A stretch of 64,000 nucleotides of DNA from Neolentinus lepideus HHB14362 ss-1. Taxonomy: Eukaryota; Basidiomycota; Agaricomycetes; Gloeophyllales; Gloeophyllaceae. Within the stretch, counting starts at the first letter, position 1. The number at the start of each line of letters is the position of its first letter. Positions 1 through 11,000 of this stretch are shown here, piece after piece. The stretch covers positions 677,341 to 741,340 of the forward strand of contig KV425554.1 of NCBI GenBank assembly GCA_001632425.1, in the 5' to 3' direction. A program made the position numbers and the translations under genes. The notes beneath the pieces were generated by a model. It saw nothing but the letters and a program-made list of their open reading frames with translations. It made no database searches and had not been told where the DNA came from.

Positions 1-3000
1 AAGAAGACGGAGTTGCTGGACTCATTCTCTGATTCTGCACCTGTCTTGGCGGCGCTGTCGATCGCGCCGAACGGAGACGATGATGCGATTGGGTTGAAGG
101 ACGTGACGTTCTCTTGGTCTGCGGAGGAGATCAACGAGTCGTTGACGCCGTCAAAGCGAAATTTCCGTCTGCGCATTGAGGACGAGCTGTTGTTCAAGAA
201 GGGGTGCGTCAACTTGGTCATTGGCCCTACTGGGTCTGGCAAGACGTCCCTTCTCATGGCGTTGCTCGGTACGTGGTTACTCCTTTATGCAGGTGATTGT
301 GTAAGACTCAAGGTAGTGCTGCTGAGTAGGCGAGATGCACTTCATCCCGTCTGGACCTGGGTCTTGGTTTGGGCTGCCTCGCGGACGCGGTGTTGCTTAT
401 GCTGCGCAGGAAGCGTGGGTCCAGAACGAAACGATCAGGGTATGATTCTTTGGTTTTGGACTTTTTGTCGTTCTCACCTGGTATTTAGGAAAACATCCTC
501 TTTGGTGCTCCATATGACGAAGAGCGCTACAAGAAAGGTATGATGGACTTCACCGATACATATCTTCATGGTATATTCATTGTACGACAGTTGTCTACCA
601 GTGTGCTCTCACCCGCGATCTTACGCTGTTTGATGCCGGCGATCAGACTGAGGTTGGTGAGAAGGGGCTGACTTTGAGGTGAGTTGTCTGTTCTATATTA
701 CCTCCATACTCGTTATTCACGTCGACGTCACTCCAGTGGTGGACAGAAGGTGGGTAGAACGCATCTTAGTGCTGTTGACGCGATAATGAATGGCGGTTAG
801 GCTCGTATTACGCTTGCACGAGCTGTATACTCTCAAGCTGAGATTCTACTTTTGGATGATGTGAGTTCTCCTGTATCGGGTCGTCCTGGCGAAAAAAGTC
901 TGATCCGCGATAATAGGTACTGGCTGCACTGGACGTCCACACTGCCAAGTGGATCGTTGACAAGTGCCTTAATGGAGACTTGATACGCGGTAGGACTGTT
1001 ATCCTGGTTGTACGTTCTGACAACTTCTGTCTCGTGCGCAACATAGCTGAAGCGTATCTTCGCAGACCCACAATGTCGCTCTTGCAAGTCCAGTGGCCAG
1101 CTTTGTTGTATCTATCGGTACGGATGGGAGGATCCTCAGTCAAGGTACGGTCTCGGATGCTCTAGCGAAAAATCACAAACTATCCAAGGAGGTTGCTCAA
1201 GAGGAGAAAGCTATGGAGAAGGTGGAGAGCGAGATTGATAGTGCCGAGGAGGATGCGGGCAAGCCTGACGACGGCACTAAGAAGGATGCAGGAAAGCTGG
1301 TCGTTGCGGAAGAGGTTGCTGTGGGACACGTCAGTTGGTCTGCTGGTACGTGTTTGGCATCATCTTGTGGACGTAAAACCAGGACTCATTATTACAGTGA
1401 AACTGTATCTGCTCGGAATGAGCGGGAACTGGCCTCTTCTCTTCTGGTCTAGTGTGATGGGTTGCCTTATTGCGTGCGAGCTATCGAATACTGTTCAAAC
1501 GTGGTTCCTCGGTTATTGGGCGCAACAGTATCAAGGTCATACTGCTGATGAAGTCTACGTGCCATAGTGAGTCTGACTGATGCACCGTTGAACGGGTAGA
1601 TACTGAAGTTATTCGTTAGTTATCTCACGATTTACGTACCGATACTCGTTGCTGCGATAACGATGTACTGCATCGGCTACGCATTCTATTACATTGGGTC
1701 TATTAGGGCCTCTCGTGACTTGCACAAGAAGCTGATCGATTCGATCCTGGGCACCACTTTACGGTATGTTGTTTCGGTCTGGTCGCTTCCGCGACTAAAT
1801 GTATTGCAGGTGGTTGGACAAAACTCCTACCTCTCGTGTGATCGCGCGTTGCACTCAGGATATTCGGGCTGGTACGCTCTGAGTTGTCTGATTGTTTATC
1901 CTCCTCATTCGCCTGTCAACTTAGTGGATGGTCCGATTCCTCAGAACCTGGGCGGTGTCATAGAGATCTCCTTGGCAATATTGTTTAAATTCGGAGCAGT
2001 TGTGCTCTTCACGCCGATTTTCATCATTCCAGGTTTCGTGGTAGCAGCACTCGGAGGCTGGCTCGGTCAAATATATATCAAGGCTCAGTTGTCCGTCAAA
2101 CGCGAGATGAGTAACGCGCGCGCACCAGTGTTGGGACACTTTGGAGCTGCAATTGCAGGTCTCAGTACGTGATGCCGTGACTGCATGTGACACGGTTACT
2201 AGAATTTTAGCAGCATCCATCCGTGCATACGGTTCCCAGGAGGCTTTCAAGCAAGAGTCTTTGGTCCGAATTGACCGGTACACGAAGTGTGCCCGTATGT
2301 TCTACGGCCTAAATTGGTAAGAGTGACTTCTGCATTGACGCCATGTGTCCTAATGCGTGTAATAGTTGGATGTCAATGCGTATTGAAAGCTTGAGTGCCC
2401 TATTCACGGCTTCCCTAGCTGCTTGGCTAGTATACGCTCAACCGGGTGGCACGGCCTCAAATACTGGCTTCTCCCTAACCATGGCCGTCGGTTTCAGTGG
2501 GCTGATTCTGTGGTGGGTGAGAATTCTAAATGAGTTAGAAGTAGCCGGCACGTACCTCCTTTAATCGGAGTTCGCGTACTCTAATGCATTGTTCGGACCT
2601 CAGGTAACAGGTATGTTTCTTGGTGATATCTTCTGCACAGTATGGCGTCTCACCAGTCGTCAGTCTGGAACGTATCCACCAGTACGTTGAGCAAGAGCCG
2701 AAGCCGACCGAGGATGGCGTCCCGCCTGCATACTGGCCTTCAAGTGGTAATTTGAAGGTCGAGAAGCTAATTGCACGATACTCCTTGGTAAGTGCTTCTT
2801 CTATTAACATGTCATAATTCTCATCTCTGGCCAGGACGGTCCAGCGGTTCTGCATGACATCTCGTTCGAGATCAAAGCTGGCGAGCGCGTGGGCATCGGT
2901 CAGTCCTCACCTGTTCGAAGCCCCAACTGGATGCTCATCAAGATTGCACAGTTGGTCGGACTGGAAGTGGGAAGGTTTGTGAGATCCACCGCTTTCTACT

Positions 3001-3891
3001 CACATCACTCACATCGCTGTTAGAGTTCTCTGACTCTTTCACTCCTACGTTGCATTCCTACCCAAGGCACGGTCTACTATGATGGGAAACCTACGGACAC
3101 CGTCAATTTGGACGCTCTCCGATCCCATATCACCATCATACCTCAAGTGGTATGTGCCCAGATATGTGCTAACCCCTTTCCATCTAACATTGCACGTGTA
3201 GCCTGAACTTCTCAGTGGTAGTCTTCGCCAAAATTTGGATCCGTTCGACCAGTACGACGATGCTACACTCAATGACGCGCTTCGGCATGCCGGTCTGTTC
3301 TCCTTACAGTCAACCGATGACGAAAGTAGGATCACACTCGACTCCCAAATTTCGAGTGGTGGCGGCAATTTGTCCGTTGGTCAGCGTCAGATACTGGCCC
3401 TAGCCCGTGCCATTGTCAGGCAAAGCAAGCTTCTTATACTGGATGAAGGTGCGTCGCTGTGAATGCTTAGAAGTGGATGTCCTAATGCCAGATCATCTCA
3501 GCCACGTCTGCGATTGATCACGAGACGGATACGATCATTCAAAAGTCCTTGAGAACTCAACTACCAAGCGATGTTACCATTATTACGGTAGCGCATCGTC
3601 TGCAGACTATTATGGATGCGGATAAAATTGTGCGTCCTTCTTCCCAACGCATCTTGGTTTCTCGCTCATTCCCTCCTCTTTCCAGATGGTTTTAGATGCG
3701 GGTTGCATCGTATGTTACTCTCCTTCGTCTCTATGACCGTCTATGACTTACTCTACTTTCAGGTGGAATTTGGATCTCCGAACGAGCTTCTAAGGAACGA
3801 GAAGGGAAGGCTCCGTGCTCTTGTGGATGAGAGTAACGACAAATTCACACTGTATGCGATGGCGCAAGACAAAGAGCGTTCAGACTCGTGA
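1..3891 (+). CDS. ABC transporter, ABCC/MRP-like (5' truncated by window edge)
   Basis: Membrane ATP-binding cassette exporter of the ABCC (MRP/Ycf1/bile-acid transporter-like) type; substrate not predictable. Seen: the first nucleotide-binding domain has Walker A GPTGSGKTS near 220-255, signature LSGGQKAR split by an intron near 735-805, and Walker B ILLLDD near 842-860. An acidic linker follows (about 1190-1340), then hydrophobic segments of the second membrane domain (about 1390-2560). The second NBD has a degenerate signature (GGGNLSVGQRQ, about 3360-3390) and Walker B LLILDE at 3430-3447, where an intron interrupts the codon row so that DE joins ATSAID. Frames are joined by about a dozen 50-70 nt GT-AG introns. 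The stop is TGA at 3889-3891. The N-terminal membrane domain and start lie upstream of the window. Family assignment is firm from two NBDs and their order; the precise subfamily is inferred. Confidence 0.9.
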
Positions 3892-4754
3892 TTGCTTGCG
3901 AGAGTTTCGGTATCTAGACTCATTGGATGTACATCTTGGTTACTCATAAAAATGTTGGCCTTGTATCCCACTTTTCGCCCCACTCACCAGAGGACAGCGG
4001 CGTAGAGGAAGTGAAAAGAATACGCAATTGTGATGGGGGTGCAGTATCATGAGGCGACACATTCCAATGCAGGACCATCCCGGGGCTGGATTGTTGCCAA
4101 CTGCAGTGTGGGTAAATTTCGGACCATTTGGTCGTGTTTGAAAATTTGATTGCCGGCAATTACACGCACAGGTCACATGACTCACATGCGCCTCGGGCGT
4201 CTGCAAAAAAACATAGACTGCTAGTCTCGTAACCAGACTCTCTGTGCGACCACGAATTGTGCACAGAGAGTCTGGAACCACTCGATCGTGAGCGTATACA
4301 CGAGAATTTTGAACTCCGTCAAGCTCCTGATATAGTAGTTACTGCACAGCCACTGCGCCACAATCCAGTGTAAATTCTTCAATGCTTCATCTGTGGCCAC
4401 AAATGGAGGCCACAAGTGACATGTAATAAGTTTCATACATCATTTCTGACCAATCCCTCACTTGACAGTATGGTTGTGACATCCACCGCATACTGGTATA
4501 CCAATAAAATACTCGATCTATCGATCCAAGACTGCCTTCAGCCACTATAGAAGATGTGTGGACAAAGTAGAAACATGTTTGGATGGTCATTCTAACCAAT
4601 AGCGCCCTTCTGGGAAGCCATAGTGAAGCTTATGAGAGCGCACCAGCACGGCATACGTTGGAAACAGTTGTGGCGCAGAACAAATATGTACAAAATAGCT
4701 ACCTCTAAAGGAAATCGTCGGGGTTTAAAATTGTGCTGTACTACACGATCGAGT
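3892..4754. other. Intergenic stretch without a recognised gene
   Basis: Only short frames on either strand, none with motifs or convincing splice structure. It holds the 3' flank of the ABC transporter, one perfect 15-bp inverted repeat (listed separately) and the left flank of the retrotransposon insertion. Confidence 0.6.
4233..4275. repeat. Perfect 15-bp inverted repeat (hairpin)
   Basis: Arms 4233-4247 (CCAGACTCTCTGTGC) and 4261-4275 are exact reverse complements around a 13-nt loop. It lies about 340 bp past the ABC transporter stop and 480 bp from the retrotransposon. There is no T-run or other sign of a specific function; it could be a transcript hairpin or a miniature element remnant. 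Confidence 0.8.
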
Positions 4755-4759
4755 GCTTC
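4755..4759. repeat. Target-site duplication, left copy (GCTTC)
   Basis: GCTTC sits directly before the left LTR and recurs directly after the right LTR (13006-13010). This is the 5-bp duplication expected from Ty3/gypsy integration. Confidence 0.93.
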
Positions 4760-4988
4760 TGTAAGGTTACTCAGCTTATGAGCGCCTTACAAGAGTCGTT
4801 CGAGACTAGGACTTAGAGATATCACGCAGAGCAATACACCAGACCGAGTCTATTGCGAAGAGCAAAAGAACAACTAAGGTACATCTGTAGAGTAGAGCTA
4901 CTTATATACCTATCTATCTGAGAAACTTAGATAAGCGGCAGGAGGACCTGTAGGGTGGAACAGAGTTAGTCCGAGCACGATCCCTACA
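4760..4988 (-). repeat. 3' LTR (left end on + strand)
   Basis: 229 bp, same sequence as 12777-13005. In element sense it starts TGTAGGG and ends CCTTACA. The preceding element-sense bases (4989-5002) read TAGGAGGGCATA, a purine-rich GGAGGG just inside the LTR that is the best polypurine-tract candidate. Confidence 0.96.
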
Positions 4989-5043
4989 TATGCCCTCCTA
5001 AGTATTTTAGAGAATACTTACATGAAACCGAAAGTCAGAAAGC

Positions 5044-8000
5044 TTAGAGTTGCGAAGCAGAACTCGACCCGCCACCATCCTCGATGCCCGAGGGAAGCGC
5101 GGCAGCACCAGATTCCGAAGGTTGAGCAACTCGAGAAGACGTAGAAACAACCACGCCAGGAGTGTCGTGAACAGGAATACGACCCACTGGCGAGACTTGC
5201 AAGGGATCGACAGTTCGTGAACCTGACGGTCCATCCTGCGTGGTACTGGTGAACATCATTTCTACATCTCCGTCCTGAAGGCGCATTGCTGATATGTCGG
5301 GGACGGGGGTGTGCGGCGGAGAGCCCCAGTCGGTTGACGCGGGGGCAGGTGGGTGGGCTACCCCAGGAATGAAGTTCATGGGAACAGGAGCCTGCAGGGC
5401 TGCAGGTCCGTCCGCAATGCTGTTGTTGAAAGGACCATAACCATTGTCGAAATGACCAAAACCGACCTGCGTGGCCAAACGCGCTGCCTCTGCATTGCCC
5501 GGGTGCTGGGGATGATACACTCGGGCAGCCTTGGCATACGGGTGTCCGCGATCTATAACAAATAGTACCATGGACGCAGACAGGGATGAGAAACAATACC
5601 ACATACAGGGATGATTACCATAGCCATTATTATGGCCCCTGCCCCTAGCCCGTCCCCTGACCTTCTGCGTGTTCGTACCAAACGCTGCTGCGCCAACCAT
5701 CCGCTTGATGATCTCGCGCTGAGTTGAAAAGGCCTCCCCTGCCTCATTCAGCAGTACGCCCATTGCGAGCTTCTCCGCGGAAACTGAACCAGAATCCGGC
5801 TTCGAATGTCCAGTCAAAGAGAATTTCGTAGGTAGGTCGGGCACAGTAGCTGCATTCTTCGTGCTGACGGGTGCGTCGGGGTCGAGGAACTCTCGAATGA
5901 GTTCACGCAGAGCGGGGAAGGTAGCTGTGCGCCATGCGCGGTTGCCTGTTTCCCTGGCGCGGTGGTCGCAGTACCTGGGAGGAGGGGTTGGGATTTCCGC
6001 GTCGACGGGGAGATGAAAAATGCGGAGGTCGTACTCCTCCACCGCTGCGAGCAAAGTGAGAAGGGGATCGTCGGGCATTCTGTGAATGGGAGTAGGGAGG
6101 TGGGTTGTCTCGAGGCATGCTCGTCCCTCCACATGAACAGACCCCTTCTTATATCTCGCATCTATAGGCCTTAGATAATTCAAAGGAAAAGAAATAAATC
6201 CTGAAAAAATCTGGGGATCATCTTGAGGAGGTTTACCGGTCCCTGCCGGTAAGTCGGAAGGTTTCGAAATCCCCATAACCTCGTAGTACTGAGCTAGCGG
6301 CTCCAAATGCTTGATTGCGCTGTATTCCTCCCAGGTAGTATCCCCCGACTTCCACTGAACTTGGAAAAGGGCTGATGTCCCCTTACCATAATGACTCAAA
6401 ATTCGCTCTACAGCCCATTCCCTTGGCTCATCCCCAATGCTGAGCAACTGCTCCAACTGCCGAGCCGGAAAGCGGCGGTCATCATTAGGAACATGAATCC
6501 TCAGCTTGGACGAGTGAAAGGCATCGTGAATTCCGCGACGTTTGAGTGCAGGCGAGAGCTCTACACGGAACGTGGCACCTGGTTCGAGTACCTTCGTGAT
6601 CCGAAAAGGGCCAAGAAATTTAGGTGCTAGTTTGCGGACCATCCCTTTAGGCAGTTTAAAGTCCTCGGTAGAGACATAGACCCAATCACCTTCAGCAAAA
6701 GGAGCAGGACGACGATGCTTATTGGCCTGCCGCACTTGCTTAATGCGAGCATTGATTATGGCGTCGTGCGCTGACATAATCGCTGCCTTCTGTAATTGAG
6801 CGAATTTTCGAACTCCGGGGTATTTAGTTTGACTGTCCCATAGCAGAGTCCTGGGCATATATCCGTAATTAAGGAAAAATGGCGAAAATCCAGTAGTGTC
6901 GGACCGAGCTGAATTCATGGCAAATTCAATTGCAGGCAACTTGGTTACCCAATCCTTCTGGTCAGGTGAAACACATTGTCGAAGGCACTGCATAATGGTC
7001 CGGTTTGCACGCTCCGTCACACCATCAGTTTCCGGGTGGTAAGAAGATGAGAGCCTAATCTCAACTCCTATCAGTTCATGCAGGTGTCTCCAGAAATCGC
7101 TTTTGAACAATACATCACGATCTGAGATTATTGTCTCCGGTAAGCCATGAAACCGGTAGACATTGTCAAATATAAGCTCAGCCATGTTGGTAGCATTGTA
7201 GTCAGTTCTTGCAGGTACTAGATGAACCATTGAGGTTAGACGATCAATTATCACACATAGCCTGTCATAATAAGTCCCATCCCGATCATCAGACCTCGGT
7301 AGAGGACCCATGAAGTCTAGTGCAATTGACTGCCATGGCCTCGATGGAACTTCCAGGGGTCTCAAGAGTCCCATTGGTACCTGTGAGCTTGCTTTTGTGA
7401 GAGCACATGTCGAACATGATTTACAGAAAGCCTTGACGTCGGCTAGCATGCTTGGCCACCAGACGTTTTCGCGAAGATATGCAAGGGTTTTTTGGCCACC
7501 CAGATGAGCCAAGATTGAGTGAGCATGATTGATCAGAATTTCTCGAATCTTCCGGGCTCCAATCTGGATATCTGGAATGCATAATACCTTTGGATTCTTG
7601 TCGGTCTTGATGTAGACCAGCTCGTTCTCGAATACAAACATTTTTGTATACTTGGATTGATCCTTGAGAATGTCAGCAAAAAACTTGTCCTTGAGATATT
7701 GCCCCTTTAGACAGTCCAGTAGTCTCACATCATGCTCGCCCTCTGTTACTACAACAGTCAGAGAAGGTTGCGCAATCGCACCATTTGTTAGTGCATCTGG
7801 ATCCGAAATGTCCTCTTGCGTGCATAATTCATTTTTGCTACTCTCGCCCTCCGGCATTTCGTGATCCAATGCCGGTGCTGAAGAGTCTGCTGCAGTCCAG
7901 TGACGGAAAGCTGCTTTGACGGCATCGCCAGTCAACAATGGACGAGAATGTCCAAGGTCCACTGCAGCCACCTGAATTTTGGTACGAGAAAAGAAATCCT

Positions 8001-11000
8001 CCTCAGTCTGATCTGGACCAACAAACTCAGATGGTGTATGCTGGAGATCAGGACCATCATCACTGTACATGCGGGACAAAGCATCAGCGAAAACATTAGT
8101 TTCCCCTTTAATGTATATTATCTCAAAACTGAAGTCATTGAGAACATCAAGCCAGTGCAATTGTCGTGGTGAAAGATTCTTTTGTGTCATAACATACTGC
8201 AGGGCCCGATGATCAGTAAAGATTCGAAAATGAGTCCCCGTGAGATGGCCACGAAACCGTTTCAGAGATTCAACAATTGCGAGCAGTTCCTGCTCGTGGA
8301 CAGGATAGTTCTGCTGCGTAGCCATGAACTTCCCAGACCAAAAGGCCACAATCTGGGCAGTCACAAGATCCAAACCCTGACTAATATAACCACTCGCACC
8401 GGTCATAGATGCATCACACACGAGATTGATAGGAGGGGCACCATCAGAATAGTCAATCGCTTGACGACCATTCACGCGCCACTGCTGCACGATAGCTTTC
8501 ACTTCGTCAAATGCAGCCTGCTCTGTAGGACCCCACCGCCATGTTCTGTTCTTGCCGGTCAGAGGTGACAGAGCCCCCATTGGTACCCGGACACCAGGAC
8601 AGTCAGGAGCAAGGAAGTTCACTGCTCCAAGAAAGCCCGCCAATAGCTCCCTCGAAGTGGGTACTTTCCATTTCGCTATACTATCCACCTTGTCGGGATC
8701 CATGAATAATCCTTCAGCTGTGATCACATGTCCAAGAGCATTGATATGATCCGCGAAAAAGTGCATCTTTGACGGATTCAAGTAAAGTTTCTCCCGTCGG
8801 AGTACTGCAAACACTCTCCTGATCTGTTCGACATGGTCTTCAACTGTGTCGGAGAATATAAAGATATCATCTAAGTAGACATACATGAATACCCCAATAT
8901 AGTCACGAAATATATGATTCATTAGGGTCTGATAAGTTGCCGTACCATTACAGTCACCAATCTGTAATACCAGAGACTCCATTGTCCCATCAGGAGTCGA
9001 GAAAAGGGACCGATTGACATGTTCAGGCACAATCCGAATCTGCTCGTATGCATCCTGTCCATCCATTGTCGACCGATACTTGTGCCGGAGAAGCTCCGTC
9101 AGGATTGCTTCAATGTCCGGTAATGGCGACGAGAGTTTCCGAGTATTCGCATTGCGAGCACGAAGGTCAATTGGTGTACGGATTCGAGGAAGACCATTAG
9201 CGTCAGGCTTAGGTTTTGCAATAACAAGCATCGGACAGGCATTATTGCCATGCGCCAGTCGCCAGATGCCCCGTGCAAGATATTGCTGCTTCTTAGCCCG
9301 AAAAGCCTCTTTGTACTTCTCAGCACAGCGTGAAGGCTGCCATGGATAGACCGCATTTTCGTCAATCAGCGGAATCGTGTGATTGACAGCACGTAGGGGC
9401 GGCAAGCCCGTATCCTTGATTATAGTCAAATCAGCAGCCTCAGCAAATAGCATAGAACGAATTTTATCAAATTCACCCTCCATAATCACAGCCGCTATTG
9501 AAGGAATCCGAGAAACATTTCCGCCAGCCTGAATAGTCAGCGGCGTTGAACTGCCAATCTCAATAGAAGGTGGATTGAGACCGATGAGCACTCGATGCTG
9601 GTATAGAAACGGTGTCCTGAGAATCAAGTCATAATCATCAATGTTGATGATGTCAAACCGTTTCTCGCAGTCGATTGAATCATACTGAAACCGCGCTACA
9701 GCGCAGTAGTTGATTTTCGAACGGGATCCCGTCACCGCAAGTTGAACCGGGAGTGCACGAGCCAAAGGAGTCTTTGATACCTTGATGATGTCGCCAAATG
9801 TCGTAGACATGAAATCAGCCATAGAACCCGAGTCCAGCAACGTGCGCGCATCACGCCCATTGACTCGAGTTATGGCAACCACTGGATTTGGCAACAATCG
9901 CTCGATATCCTTAGGTCGAGCTGCAGTCCGTTCTACTGCAAACCGAATATCTGACTGAGTTTGCCGAGTTAACTGATTCTGAGGCCTGAAACGGGCCATT
10001 GCAAGATGAATCTCTTGCCAAGGATCATCCGACAGGCCCTCACTGTGGGAAGTAGGAAGTGTAGCTGGCGGCGAAGCGTCGTCGTCATGATCCCGCCGAC
10101 GAGACGCCGAACCTGACAAGCCACCAGCACAATATCCCCGAGGTTCAAGGGGAGGCATCTCGTCATTATCTGAGGGGTCATCCGAATCAGATTCATCACT
10201 GACAGTTGCTAGCGACGGCAGTGACGAATCTGATACCTGCGACCGGGTGTCGTCGTCATTCTGTTCATTGAGTGTCCCTCCATCTGACACATCCCTGAGT
10301 TCGTCGAGGGATAGTGGATGCTGTTCAAACATATCATTGTCTTCCAGATCCATTCTACAGTCTTCTATGGAAAACCAGAGGATATCAGAATCTTCAGACC
10401 CGTCATCCGAGAAGTCTTCCAGCAATTCAGCCATTAGAGAGTCCATTAGGGCTACCAGTTCATCCTGGTTCCTGGACAAGATCGGGACACTGCGGCTCAT
10501 CACTGTGAGTGTGTCAATGATGACCAGGTCATCAGCATAGATACGGAACTCGAATCGGGACGTGGGCACACCATTATCGGGATGATCTTCCCCTCTGGAG
10601 CTCTCGCCCTCCATATCCTCACCTACGGTTAGAGCAGAACACTTTAGTACAGCCTCCTTGTCAGCTTCAAGCTTCGAGAGCTTTGCGAAATTGACAGAGG
10701 ACGCACGTACTGCTGCGAGTCTGTTCTGGAGATTGGGGGCCCGAGCGCTATGTCTCTTGGGACAGTTCCGGGAGTTATGTCCCACTTCTAGACAATAGAA
10801 GCACTTCCCTGCTGCCCGCAGTTCATCTAGTTCTGCCTGAGACAGTCGTCGAGGATTACGAGGGGAGCCATTCAACCCCGATCCTGATGCTGAGCCTCGA
10901 TGAGATGTCTTGCTAGATTCCGGTTTGCTAGAGCCAGAAGTCGCAGCGCCAGAGCCAGAAGTATTAGTACTAGGTCGAGAGCTCCAGCGTGAAGTTCCAG

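Noticed and set aside
4233..4275. Hairpin as a bacterial-type terminator of the ABC gene
   Set aside because: Fungal Pol II termination does not use such hairpins, and there is no T-tract.
5018..6174. Other-frame ORFs inside the retroelement tail
   Set aside because: They overlap the intact Gag-Pol frame and have no motifs; not separate genes.
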